Assembly: GCF_010727475.1 (NCBI RefSeq)
Contig: NZ_AP022567.1
Coordinates: forward strand, 4,278,001 to 4,342,000
Length of the DNA stretch: 64,000 nt
From: Mycolicibacterium mageritense
GTDB taxonomy: Bacteria; Actinomycetota; Actinomycetes; Mycobacteriales; Mycobacteriaceae
Direction of reading: 5' to 3'
Position numbers and translations under genes: made by a program. Each line of letters begins with the position of its first letter. The stretch's first letter is position 1. Positions 34,110 to 42,261 of the stretch are shown here, one piece after another. Under the pieces are notes generated by a model. The model did not search any database, was not told the origin of the DNA, and was given only the letters and a program-made list of their open reading frames with translations.

Positions 34110-35345
34110 ATGCCCGTAAGAAAACCCGAAACAGCCGTCGCGGCAGGGGAACTCGACAAGCGGCACGCCGACGTCGTATCGGCGACCCTGCCGCTGATCG
34201 CCTCGCGCATCGACGACATCACCAGGGAGTTCTACCAAGGCCTGTTCGGCAATCACCCCGAACTGCTGCGCAACCTGTTCAACCGCGGCAACCAGGCCCA
34301 AGGCGCCCAGCAGCGCGCGCTGGCCGCTTCGATCGCGACGTTCGCGACGCACCTGGTCGATCCGGACCTGCCGCATCCGGCCGAGCTGCTGTCGCGGATC
34401 GGGCACAAGCACGCGTCGCTTGGCGTCACGGCCGAGCAGTACCCGATCGTGCACGAGCACCTGTTCGCGGCGATCGTGAAAGTGCTTGGCGCCGAGACTG
34501 TCACCGCCGAGGTGGCCGAGGCGTGGGACCGCGTCTACTGGATCATGGCCGAAACCCTCATCGCGCTGGAGCGTGACCTCTACGCGTCGGCGGGGGTGGA
34601 GCCGGGGGACGTCTACCGGCGGCTGCGGGTCACGTCGCGGGTCGACGATCCGTCAGGCGCCGTGCTGGTCACCGTCGCGACCGACGGTCCGACGAAATTC
34701 CTTCCCGGCCAGTATGTCTCGGTGGGTGTGACGCTGCCCGACGGCGCACGGCAGCTGCGCCAGTACAGCCTCGTGAGCGTGAGCGGGACCGATCGGCTGA
34801 CGTTCGCGGTCAAGCCGGTCGACGCGACGGCGGACGCGCCGGCGGGGGAGGTGTCGAACTGGATCCGCGCCAACCTGTGCGTCGGTGACCTGCTCGACGT
34901 CACGCTGCCGTTCGGTGATCTGCACCCCGCGCGCCTGGCCGGTCAGCCGTTGGTCCTGGCGTCCGCGGGCGTCGGGGTCACGCCGATGGTCGGCATCCTC
35001 GAGGCGCTGGCCGCCGAGCAACCCGACACCCGCGTGCAGGTGCTGCACGCCGACCGCAGCGACACCACGCATCCGCTGCGGGAGCGTCAGCACGAGCTGA
35101 TCGCCGCGCTGCCCAACGCGAGCCTCGACGTCTGGTACGAGGACGGCGTCACCGCGCGCACCCCGGGCGTGCATCCGGGGCTGATGAACCTCTCCGGTGT
35201 CGACGTGCCCGACGATGCGCAGGTCTACCTGTGCGGCGGGGCCGGTTTCGTACAGGCCGTACGCACCCAACTGGTCGAGCGCGGCATCGCCGCCGAGCGC
35301 GTGCACTGCGAGCTGTTCTCGCCCAACGACTGGCTGCTCGATTGA
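34110..35345 (+). CDS. hmp: Flavohaemoglobin, nitric oxide dioxygenase
   Basis: 411 aa from ATG 34110, ribosome binding site GAAAGGAA. The globin domain (about 12-150) has the haem proximal histidine in GHKHASLG (His101 by analogy with E. coli). The FAD-binding motif RQYSLVS lies near 205, and the NAD-binding part has LASAGVGVTPMVG and LCGGAGF. It converts NO and oxygen to nitrate with NAD(P)H. It lies in one operon with NsrR. Confidence 0.95.
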   Translation: MPVRKPETAVAAGELDKRHADVVSATLPLIASRIDDITREFYQGLFGNHPELLRNLFNRGNQAQGAQQRALAASIATFATHLVDPDLPHPAELLSRIGHKHASLGVTAEQYPIVHEHLFAAIVKVLGAETVTAEVAEAWDRVYWIMAETLIALERDLYASAGVEPGDVYRRLRVTSRVDDPSGAVLVTVATDGPTKFLPGQYVSVGVTLPDGARQLRQYSLVSVSGTDRLTFAVKPVDATADAPAGEVSNWIRANLCVGDLLDVTLPFGDLHPARLAGQPLVLASAGVGVTPMVGILEALAAEQPDTRVQVLHADRSDTTHPLRERQHELIAALPNASLDVWYEDGVTARTPGVHPGLMNLSGVDVPDDAQVYLCGGAGFVQAVRTQLVERGIAAERVHCELFSPNDWLLD

Positions 35346-35391
35346 GTCCTGCCTGCTAGAAAGCCTCTCGGCAGCCGTGCTGACCAGCGGT

Positions 35392-35421
35392 TTGGTGCGG
35401 CTGCTGAGTAGGCTGTACCCT
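35392..35421 (+). promoter_or_regulatory. Candidate promoter of the tRNA-Thr operon
   Basis: TTGGTG (35392-35397), an 18-bp spacer and TACCCT (35416-35421), 41 bp upstream of the tRNA-Thr 5' end. A GC-rich stretch after it is usual for stable-RNA promoters. Confidence 0.45.
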
Positions 35422-35462
35422 CTTTAAGGCCCACGGCTAACGCCGCGGGCCGAAGTAGGCAG

Positions 35463-35535
35463 GCCCCCTTAGCTCAGTCGGCAGAGCGTTTCCATGGTAA
35501 GGAAAAGGTCAACGGTTCGATTCCGTTAGGGGGCT
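35463..35535 (+). tRNA. thrT: tRNA-Thr (anticodon GGT)
   Basis: Acceptor arms GCCCCCT and AGGGGGC pair fully. The anticodon arm is TTTCC-ATGGTAA-GGAAA with anticodon GGT. The T arm AACGG-TTCGATT-CCGTT is normal. CCA is not encoded. It is followed by tRNA-Met and rpmG, as in M. tuberculosis. Confidence 0.97.
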
Positions 35536-35571
35536 CGGTGGTCGCCGGGCTGAAGGCGGCGGCGCCATCAT

Positions 35572-35645
35572 GGCGGTGTAGCTCAGCTGGTTAGAGCGCA
35601 CGACTCATAATCGTGAGGTCGGGGGATCGAGCCCCCCCACCGCTA
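35572..35645 (+). tRNA. metT: tRNA-Met, elongator (anticodon CAT)
   Basis: Acceptor arm GGCGGTG pairs with CACCGCT (one G-U). Anticodon arm CACGA-CTCATAA-TCGTG has anticodon CAT. It lacks the three G-C pairs of an initiator tRNA, so it is the elongator. The T stem is GGGGG/CCCCC. Confidence 0.95.
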
Positions 35646-35680
35646 CAGGGACAAGAATTACGTGAAAGAGGGCAGCTGAC

Positions 35681-35848
35681 GTGGCGTCGAGTACGGACGT
35701 TCGGCCGAAGATCACTTTGGCCTGCGAGGTGTGCAAGCACCGCAACTACATCACGAAGAAGAACCGCCGCAACGATCCCGATCGCCTCGAGATCAAGAAG
35801 TTCTGCCCGAACTGCGGTCACCACCAGCCGCACAAAGAGTCGCGGTAA
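35681..35848 (+). CDS. rpmG: 50S ribosomal protein L33
   Basis: 55 aa from GTG 35681, a gene too short for many callers. It reads MASSTDVRPKITLACEVCKH at the start and ends PHKESR. Two CxxC pairs (CEVC at 15-18, CPNC near 42-45) make a zinc-binding, C+ form of L33; mycobacteria also have a cysteine-free form induced under zinc limitation. It sits between tRNA-Met and hadA, 11 bp before hadA, so transcription with the FAS-II dehydratase genes is likely. Confidence 0.96.
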   Translation: MASSTDVRPKITLACEVCKHRNYITKKNRRNDPDRLEIKKFCPNCGHHQPHKESR

Positions 35849-35859
35849 GCCCAGCGCCA

Positions 35860-36336
35860 GTGGCTCTTTCGTCGAACATCGTCGGGATGCACTACCGGCA
35901 TCCTGAGCATTACGAGGTTGGTCGCGAGAAAATCCGTGAGCACGCAGTCGCCGTCAAGAACGACGACGCGTACCACCATGACGAGAAGGTCGCCGGCGCG
36001 CTCGGACACGATTCGCTGCCTGCGCCGCTGACCTTCAGCTGCATCTTCGGTTACCAGGCGCAGTCAGCCTTCTTCGAGTACGCCAAGATCGGCATCCAGG
36101 ACGCCCAGATCGTCCAGGTCGACCAGAAGTTCGTGTACCGCAAGCCCATCTTCGCGGGCGACAAGTTGTACGCAGACGTCTACGTGGATTCGGTTCGGCA
36201 GGCGCACGGCACCGATCTGATCGTGATGAAGACCATCATCACCGACAGCTCCGGTGATGAGGTGCAGGAGTCCTATACGACCTTGGCGGGCCGTACGGGC
36301 GAAGATGGAGAGGGCTTTTCTGATGGCTCTGCGTGA
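35860..36336 (+). CDS. hadA: (3R)-hydroxyacyl-ACP dehydratase subunit HadA
   Basis: 158 aa from GTG 35860, the same length as M. tuberculosis HadA. It has the hot-dog fold without the hydratase-2 catalytic motif, reading MHYRHPEHYEVGREKIREHA near the start. HadA is the substrate-binding partner of HadB in the FAS-II dehydratase that works on the growing mycolic acid chain, and the target region of thiacetazone and isoxyl resistance changes. It overlaps hadB by 14 bp. Confidence 0.95.
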   Translation: MALSSNIVGMHYRHPEHYEVGREKIREHAVAVKNDDAYHHDEKVAGALGHDSLPAPLTFSCIFGYQAQSAFFEYAKIGIQDAQIVQVDQKFVYRKPIFAGDKLYADVYVDSVRQAHGTDLIVMKTIITDSSGDEVQESYTTLAGRTGEDGEGFSDGSA

Positions 36337-36751
36337 ATTCGATTCGGTCAAGGTCGGTGACACCCTTCCGGAGAAGGTCATCCCGCTCACCCGTGCGGAT
36401 CTGGTCAACTACGCCGGCGTGTCCGGCGACCTCAACCCGATCCACTGGGACGACGAGATCGCCAAGCAGGTCGGTCTCGATACCGCGATCGCCCACGGCA
36501 TGCTGACCATGGGCCTCGGCGGCGGCTACGTCACCTCGTGGGTGGGCGACCCGGCGGCGGTCAAGGAATACAACGTCCGGTTCACCGCGGTGGTCCCCGT
36601 GCCCAACGACGGTGTCGGCGCCGAGATCACCTTCAACGGCCGGATCAAGTCCGTCGATCCCGAGGACAAGCTGGTCACCATCGCCATCTCGGCCACCGCA
36701 GGCGGTAAGAAGATCTTCGGGCGTGCCGTCGCCACCGCGAAACTCGCTTAG
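36323..36751 (+). CDS. hadB: (3R)-hydroxyacyl-ACP dehydratase subunit HadB
   Basis: 142 aa from ATG 36323, matching the usual length. It carries the hydratase-2 motif with catalytic Asp36 and His41 (SGDLNPIHWDDEIAKQVGL). It is the catalytic subunit of both HadAB and HadBC, which remove water from beta-hydroxyacyl-ACP in mycolate chain elongation. It lies between hadA (14-bp overlap) and hadC (13-bp gap). Confidence 0.97.
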   Translation: MALREFDSVKVGDTLPEKVIPLTRADLVNYAGVSGDLNPIHWDDEIAKQVGLDTAIAHGMLTMGLGGGYVTSWVGDPAAVKEYNVRFTAVVPVPNDGVGAEITFNGRIKSVDPEDKLVTIAISATAGGKKIFGRAVATAKLA

Positions 36752-36764
36752 GGAGGTCTGAGCC

Positions 36765-37274
36765 ATGGCGCTCAAAACCGATATCAGGGGAATGGTCTGG
36801 AAGTATCCGGATCCGTTCCTGATCGGCCGTGAGCAGGTTCGCCAGTACGCGAAGGCCGTCAAAGCCTGGGATCCGGCCAGCCACGACGAAGCCGCCGCCG
36901 CCGAACTCGGCCACGACGCCGTGATCGCGCCGCTGACCTTCGCCTCCACACTCGCGCTGTTGGTGCAAGAGCACTTCTTCAAGCACGTCGACGTCGGCAT
37001 GGAGACCATGCAGATCGTCCAGGTCGACCAGAAGTTCATCTATCACCGGCCGCTCAAGGCAGGCGACCAGCTGCACGCGGTCATGGAGATCCAGTCCGTC
37101 GACGAGCGGTTCGGCGCCGACATCGTCGTCACCCGCAACATCTGCACGGACGACGACGGCGAGATGGTGCTCGAGGCCTACACCACGATGATGGGGCACG
37201 AAGGCGACAACTCGATCCAGGTCAAGTGGGATCCCGAGACCGGCAAGGTCATGCGCAGGGCCGCCGGAGAGTAA
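36765..37274 (+). CDS. hadC: (3R)-hydroxyacyl-ACP dehydratase subunit HadC
   Basis: 169 aa, close to the 166 aa of M. tuberculosis HadC. It is paralogous to HadA (both have LIGREQVRQYAKAV- or GREKIREHAVAV-type stretches and IVQVDQKF) and likewise lacks the catalytic pair. HadBC acts in the later elongation rounds that give full-size mycolates. It ends the rpmG-hadABC unit. The 185-bp gap after it contains a GC-rich leader to tRNA-Trp, with TACACT at 37328-37333 as a possible -10. Confidence 0.95.
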   Translation: MALKTDIRGMVWKYPDPFLIGREQVRQYAKAVKAWDPASHDEAAAAELGHDAVIAPLTFASTLALLVQEHFFKHVDVGMETMQIVQVDQKFIYHRPLKAGDQLHAVMEIQSVDERFGADIVVTRNICTDDDGEMVLEAYTTMMGHEGDNSIQVKWDPETGKVMRRAAGE

Positions 37275-37459
37275 CGGTGGAGAGGGCGAATAGTCAGCGC
37301 GATTAGTAACTGACACCCACGCCGGGGTACACTCGGCACTCGGGGTTTTTCCCATTTCAGCGCGCTTCCGTCGGCTTTGTCGAGTAGACGGGGAGCGCGC
37401 GAATTGTGTAAGCCCCGGACGCAGGACGTGACGACGGTGAGCCAATGTCGTCACACTAG

Positions 37460-37532
<73 letters not shown>

Positions 37533-37601
37533 CTCAACTGAATACTCGACAGCGTGTGGACACTGGAAGGTGACCACACAAACCAGGATGAAAGGCATGC
37601 G

Positions 37602-38048
37602 GTGAGCGACGAGCGCGAAGGTGCCGGCTCCGCAGACGACACTGGCACCGACGCTGGCGCGGATACCCACGGTCAGACCGCGGTGGTGACCCGGCCGCTG
37701 CGCCCGACCGGCAAGCGGTCGCGCCGCGCCGGCGGCGCCGACAGCGGGGAAACCGACAGCGGTGACGAGGCCGAGGCCTCGGATTCAGCCGATGCGGGCA
37801 AGGACGGCTCCGGCAAGTCCAAGAAGACCAAGAAGGCCGCCAGCGGGCCGTCCCGCAATCCGATCCTGTTCGTCATCAACTACCTCAAGCAGGTAGTTGC
37901 CGAACTCCGGAAGGTGATCTGGCCGAACCGCAAGCAGATGGTCACCTACACCACCGTGGTGCTGGCATTCCTGGCCTTCATGGTGGCGCTGATCTCCGGT
38001 GTCGACTTCGGCTTGGCGAAGCTGGTGTCACTGGTGTTCGGCACCTGA
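37602..38048 (+). CDS. secE: Preprotein translocase subunit SecE
   Basis: 148 aa from GTG 37602, AAAGG upstream. A long acidic and lysine-rich N-terminal extension (1-85) precedes the conserved SecE part: an amphipathic helix (NYLKQVVAELRKVIWPNRKQ) and one transmembrane helix near 115-145. SecE clamps SecY in the membrane channel. The extension is normal for actinobacteria. It is co-transcribed with nusG, 25 bp downstream. Confidence 0.96.
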   Translation: MSDEREGAGSADDTGTDAGADTHGQTAVVTRPLRPTGKRSRRAGGADSGETDSGDEAEASDSADAGKDGSGKSKKTKKAASGPSRNPILFVINYLKQVVAELRKVIWPNRKQMVTYTTVVLAFLAFMVALISGVDFGLAKLVSLVFGT

Positions 38049-38073
38049 CCGGAACTGAGAGAGGACTGACAAC

Positions 38074-38895
38074 GTGACCACGTTCGACGGCGATGAGACA
38101 CTCGCCGACGAGACTGTCGACGTCGACGCCGCCCCGTCGGAGACCGCCGAGGCCGAGGCGACCGACGAGACGACAGCCGCCGACGAGACGCCCGTGGCTG
38201 ACGGTGCCGAAGAGGCGCCTGTCGCCGAGGAAGCACCTTCTGCTGAAGAAGCTCCGGCCGAAGACGAGGATCCGGCCGTCGCGCTGAAGAAGGAGCTGCG
38301 GCTCAAGCCCGGCGACTGGTACGTCATCCACTCCTACGCCGGCTACGAGAACAAGGTGAAAGCCAACCTCGAGACCCGCGTGCAGAACCTCGACGTCGGT
38401 GACTACATCTTCCAGGTCGAGGTGCCCACCGAAGAGGTCACCGAGATCAAGAACGGCCAGCGCAAGCAGGTCAACCGCAAGGTGCTGCCCGGCTACATCC
38501 TGGTGCGCATGGAGCTCAACGACGAGTCGTGGGGCGCCGTCCGCAACACCCCTGGTGTCACGGGGTTCGTCGGCGCGACGTCGCGGCCCTCGCCGTTGTC
38601 CCTCGACGACGTGGTGAAGTTCCTGCTCCCGCAGGGTGCGGCCAAGAAGGCCGCGGCAGGCAAGACGCCGGCCGCAGCTGCCGCCGCCTCCACCGAGGCC
38701 ACGCTGGAACGTCCGGAGATCCTGGTCGATTTCGAGGTCGGCGAATCCGTCACCGTCATGGACGGTCCGTTCGCGACGCTGCCCGCCTCCATCAGCGAGG
38801 TCAACGCCGAGCAGCAGAAGCTCAAGGTGCTGGTGTCGATCTTCGGCCGCGAAACACCTGTCGAACTGACCTTCACCCAGGTCGCCAAGATTTAG
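38074..38895 (+). CDS. nusG: Transcription termination/antitermination protein NusG
   Basis: 273 aa from GTG 38074. A very acidic Ala/Glu-rich extension (1-75) precedes the NGN domain (GDWYVIHSYAGYENKVKANL near 85-105). A KOW domain lies near the C-terminus (FEVGESVTVMDGPFATLPASI). NusG binds RNA polymerase, couples transcription with translation and assists Rho. A 20-residue Ala/Lys-rich insert near 190-210 links the two domains, as in other mycobacteria. Confidence 0.97.
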   Translation: MTTFDGDETLADETVDVDAAPSETAEAEATDETTAADETPVADGAEEAPVAEEAPSAEEAPAEDEDPAVALKKELRLKPGDWYVIHSYAGYENKVKANLETRVQNLDVGDYIFQVEVPTEEVTEIKNGQRKQVNRKVLPGYILVRMELNDESWGAVRNTPGVTGFVGATSRPSPLSLDDVVKFLLPQGAAKKAAAGKTPAAAAAASTEATLERPEILVDFEVGESVTVMDGPFATLPASISEVNAEQQKLKVLVSIFGRETPVELTFTQVAKI

Positions 38896-38961
38896 TCGGT
38901 AACGACTAGAACAGCGGGCGCGGCACGCGCCCTCGGATAAGCGAGTAAGGAACACCACAGC

Positions 38962-39390
38962 ATGGCCCCGAAGAAGAAGGTCGCCGGGCTCATCAAGCTG
39001 CAGATCCAGGCCGGGCAGGCCAACCCTGCCCCGCCGGTTGGCCCTGCGCTTGGTCAGCACGGCGTCAACATCATGGAGTTCTGCAAGGCGTACAACGCCG
39101 CGACGGAGTCGCAGCGCGGCAACGTCATCCCCGTGGAGATCACCGTCTACGAGGATCGCAGCTTCACGTTCGCCCTCAAGACCCCGCCCGCCGCCAAGCT
39201 GCTGCTCAAGGCCGCTGGTGTGCAGAAGGGCTCGGGCGAGCCGCACAAGACCAAGGTCGCCAAGGTGACCTGGGACCAGGTGCGCGAGATCGCCGAGACC
39301 AAGAAGGCCGATCTCAACGCCAACGACATCGACGCTGCGTCGAAGATCATCGCCGGCACCGCCCGGTCGATGGGCATCACCGTCGAGTAA
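38962..39390 (+). CDS. rplK: 50S ribosomal protein L11
   Basis: 142 aa, standard length. It starts APKKKVAGLIKLQIQAGQAN and contains the PPVGPALGQHGVNIMEFCK loop that binds the GTPase-associated centre of 23S rRNA, next to the thiostrepton site. It is also needed for stringent-response activation of Rel. It is followed 72 bp on by rplA. Confidence 0.98.
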   Translation: MAPKKKVAGLIKLQIQAGQANPAPPVGPALGQHGVNIMEFCKAYNAATESQRGNVIPVEITVYEDRSFTFALKTPPAAKLLLKAAGVQKGSGEPHKTKVAKVTWDQVREIAETKKADLNANDIDAASKIIAGTARSMGITVE

Positions 39391-39462
39391 GACTCCGGAA
39401 AGCGTGGGAGAGCTGGCATCGGCTCGGGAACCACGACTCCAACAGACACGATTGGATTTTCA

Positions 39463-40170
39463 ATGAGCAAGAACAGCAAGGCATATCGCGAAGCGGCCGA
39501 GAAGGTCGACAGGGACAAGCTCTACACGCCGCTGGAGGCCGCGAAGCTGGCCAAGGAAACGTCGTCGAAGAAGCAGGACGCCACCGTCGAGGTGGCCATC
39601 CGCCTGGGCGTCGACCCCCGCAAGGCGGACCAGATGGTCCGCGGCACCGTCAACCTGCCGCACGGCACCGGTAAGACCGCGCGCGTCGCGGTGTTCGCCG
39701 TGGGGGAGAAGGCCGAGCAGGCCATCGCCGCCGGCGCTGACGTGGTGGGCAGCGACGACCTGATCGAGAAGATCCAGGGCGGCTTCCTGGACTTCGACGC
39801 CGCGATCGCCACCCCGGATCAGATGGCCAAGGTCGGCCGGATCGCTCGCGTGCTGGGCCCGCGCGGGCTGATGCCGAACCCCAAGACCGGCACCGTCACT
39901 CCGGACGTCGCGAAGGCCGTCGCCGACATCAAGGGCGGCAAGATCAACTTCCGCGTCGACAAGCAGGCCAACCTGCACTTCGTGATCGGCAAGGCGTCGT
40001 TCGACGAGGCCAAGCTGGCCGAGAACTACGGAGCCGCGCTCGACGAGGTGCTGCGTGCCAAGCCCTCGTCGTCGAAGGGCCGTTACCTCAAGAAGGTGAC
40101 CGTCTCCACCACCACGGGCCCGGGCATCCCGGTTGACCCGGCGGTGACCCGGAACTTCACCGAGGCGTAG
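39463..40170 (+). CDS. rplA: 50S ribosomal protein L1
   Basis: 235 aa with the L1 signature near 140-160 (IARVLGPRGLMPNPKTGTV). L1 binds 23S rRNA at the mobile stalk that handles the leaving tRNA, and in many bacteria represses the rplK-rplA message. It is the last gene of the secE-nusG-rplK-rplA run and is followed within 13 bp by a strong hairpin. Confidence 0.98.
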   Translation: MSKNSKAYREAAEKVDRDKLYTPLEAAKLAKETSSKKQDATVEVAIRLGVDPRKADQMVRGTVNLPHGTGKTARVAVFAVGEKAEQAIAAGADVVGSDDLIEKIQGGFLDFDAAIATPDQMAKVGRIARVLGPRGLMPNPKTGTVTPDVAKAVADIKGGKINFRVDKQANLHFVIGKASFDEAKLAENYGAALDEVLRAKPSSSKGRYLKKVTVSTTTGPGIPVDPAVTRNFTEA

Positions 40171-40182
40171 CCCTTCCTGCGC

Positions 40183-40238
40183 GAGCAGACGTGAAAGTGC
40201 CCCAAATCCATTGATTTGGGGCACTTTTGCGTCTGCTC
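40183..40238. terminator. Long bidirectional terminator hairpin after rplA
   Basis: The inner stem AAAGTGCCCCAAATC / GATTTGGGGCACTTT (40194-40208 and 40213-40227, 4-base loop) is perfect. It is extended by a second stem GAGCAGACG / CGTCTGCTC (40183-40191 and 40230-40238) across a TG/TG internal loop. It fills the space between rplA and the convergent sigma factor gene, with a short T run on each side. Confidence 0.85.
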
Positions 40239-40242
40239 GGCG

Positions 40243-41466
40243 TCAAGAGGTGACACATTCGGCGATACGGCGCCGCAGGAAGGCGGCCGACGGTTCCGAC
40301 ACGTTGGCGTTGCCGAGCGCGACGCGGTACCACCGCACGGCTTCCTGGGGCCGGCCGGCGCGGCGCAACAGATCCGCCCGGATCGTGGCGACGGTGTTGG
40401 TCCGCGCCAGCCGTGGATCGTCGGCGATCTCGTCGAGAGCCGCCAGGCCCGCCCCGAACCCGTCGCGGAAGCCGATGGCCATCGCGCGGTTGGCGCGCAC
40501 CACGGGTGACTCGGTGATGCTCAGCAGCCGATCGTAGGCCAGACATATGGTGGCCCAATCGGTGTGCTGCCAGGTGGGTGCGGTGGCGTGCAGCGCCGCG
40601 ATCACCGCCTGCGGCAGGTACGGGCCCGGTGCCGCCTCGGCGAGCCGCAACTGCTCCAGGCCGCGGGCGATCCGGCCGCGGTCCCAGCGGGCGCGGTTCT
40701 GTTCGTCGAGCGGTACCAGCGCCCCGCTGTCGTCGACCCGGGTCTGCCGCCGCGAATCGTGCAGCAGCACAAGGGCGGAAAGCGCGTGTGCGTCAGCGTC
40801 ATCGGGCATCAGCGCGCACAGTTCGCCGGCCAACCGCACGCCCTCGTCGCACAACTCGTCCCGGATCGCCGACGGCCCCGCGGTGGACCAATAGCCTTCG
40901 GTGAACACCGAGTAGATGCACGCGAGCACGTGCGGTGTGCGCTCCGGCAACAGCTCGGCCGGCGGCACCCGCAGCGGGATGTTGGCCTTGCGAATCTTGT
41001 TCTTGGCCCGCGTGATTCGCTGACCTACCGCGGCCTCGGACTGCAGCAGCGCCCGGGCGATCTCGGTGACCGTGAGGCCGGAGATGAGCCGCAGGGTCAA
41101 CGCGAGCTGCGACGCGCGGTCCAGGGCGGGGTGGGCGCACGTGAACATCATCCGGAGTTCGTCGTCGCGCACCTGGTGCAGCTCGCCGCCCGCGCCACGA
41201 GCCGTCACCTCCTCATACACCGCAGCCAATTCCTTTCCCCCGCGCGCGGATTCGCGGCGCAGCCGGTCGGTTGCCCGGTTGCGTGCCACCGCGGTCAGCC
41301 ACGCGCCGGGGTTGGCGGGCACGCCTTCGGACGGCCACACCCGAAGCGCCTGCGCACAGGCCTCCTGGACGGCGTCCTCGGCCACCGAGAGATCGCCCGA
41401 CCACCGCGCAAGCGCGGCGACGGCCGGTCCCCACTCACGCCGAAAGACGCCGTCCAGCTGGGCCAC
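40243..41466 (-). CDS. ECF42-type RNA polymerase sigma factor
   Basis: 407 aa, twice the size of a simple ECF sigma. Region 2 is near 10-75 (LSVAEDAVQEACAQALRVWP) and region 4 near 110-160 (GLTVTEIARALLQSEAAVGQRI). A helical, TPR-like C-terminal domain follows (about 180-400, including ACIYSVFTEGYWST and the DELCDEGVRLAGEL type). This layout and the DGPF gene 6 bp upstream are the marks of group ECF42, which has no anti-sigma factor and is thought to be controlled through its C-terminal domain. The regulon is probably its own DGPF gene. Confidence 0.88.
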   Translation of the reverse strand: MAQLDGVFRREWGPAVAALARWSGDLSVAEDAVQEACAQALRVWPSEGVPANPGAWLTAVARNRATDRLRRESARGGKELAAVYEEVTARGAGGELHQVRDDELRMMFTCAHPALDRASQLALTLRLISGLTVTEIARALLQSEAAVGQRITRAKNKIRKANIPLRVPPAELLPERTPHVLACIYSVFTEGYWSTAGPSAIRDELCDEGVRLAGELCALMPDDADAHALSALVLLHDSRRQTRVDDSGALVPLDEQNRARWDRGRIARGLEQLRLAEAAPGPYLPQAVIAALHATAPTWQHTDWATICLAYDRLLSITESPVVRANRAMAIGFRDGFGAGLAALDEIADDPRLARTNTVATIRADLLRRAGRPQEAVRWYRVALGNANVSEPSAAFLRRRIAECVTS

Positions 41467-41472
41467 AGAGAA

Positions 41473-42168
41473 TCAGAGGCCGGCGATACCGGACAGCTGG
41501 CGCACCTCGATCGCCGAAGCCGGAATCATCGACGCCAGTTTGACCGCCTCGTCGCGGTCGGCCGCACGCAGGACGTAGAAGCCGTTGGCGACCTCGGCAC
41601 CTTCGGCGTACGGACCGTCGGTCAGCGAAACCTGGCCGTCGCGCACCCGGACCGTCGTCGCGGTCGACGGCGGATGCAGCGGCGCGCCCGCCAGCGTTCG
41701 GTCACCGATGGTCTTGGCGAGTTCGACGTGTTGGCCCGCCTGCTGATTCCACTCGTCGGTGCCTGGGGTGTGGATCTTCTCCGGTGGCTCCAGCAGCAGC
41801 GCCAGCCAGTCGTTGGTCAGCGGCTGCTCGGGGGCCTGCCAGTGCACCATCGGCCACACCTCGACGGCACCGTACTTCGCGGCGGGGATGTCCTGGGCGA
41901 GCGCGAGGGCCTCGTCGAGGTTGTCCGCCTCGAATACGTAATAGCCCCCGGCGACTTCGGCGCCCTCGGCGAACGGGCCGTCGGTGACCGTCGGATTGTC
42001 CGGTCCGCCGGAGATCCGGACCGCGCCCGCCGCGGGGGTCAGGGCATCGCCCGCACGGATCGCCGACCCCGCCTTGGCGTGGAAGGCCAGGTATGCCGTC
42101 ATCTCTTCGGCACCCTGCTCAGGGGTGAGCGCCTGCTCGCGATTGATCAGCAAGGCGAAGTAGTGCAT
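41473..42168 (-). CDS. DGPF/YCII-domain protein, two tandem domains
   Basis: 231 aa made of two related domains of about 110 residues. Each has the DGPF-type motif: TDGPFAEGAEVAGGYYVF near 75-92 and TDGPYAEGAEVANGFYVL near 188-205. Most DGPF proteins have one domain; this looks like an internal duplication or fusion. They are the standard partners of ECF42 sigma factors, and the sigma gene starts 6 bp downstream. The biochemical role is unknown (ferredoxin-like YCII fold). Confidence 0.85.
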   Translation of the reverse strand: MHYFALLINREQALTPEQGAEEMTAYLAFHAKAGSAIRAGDALTPAAGAVRISGGPDNPTVTDGPFAEGAEVAGGYYVFEADNLDEALALAQDIPAAKYGAVEVWPMVHWQAPEQPLTNDWLALLLEPPEKIHTPGTDEWNQQAGQHVELAKTIGDRTLAGAPLHPPSTATTVRVRDGQVSLTDGPYAEGAEVANGFYVLRAADRDEAVKLASMIPASAIEVRQLSGIAGL

Positions 42169-42261
42169 CGTCGTCTCCCGGTGACAGTGAGCGGAACCCT
42201 GTGTTCCACTCTCTACCTATCCGACGAACGACGTTGCCGTGATCCGACAGGCCGCGAAAAA

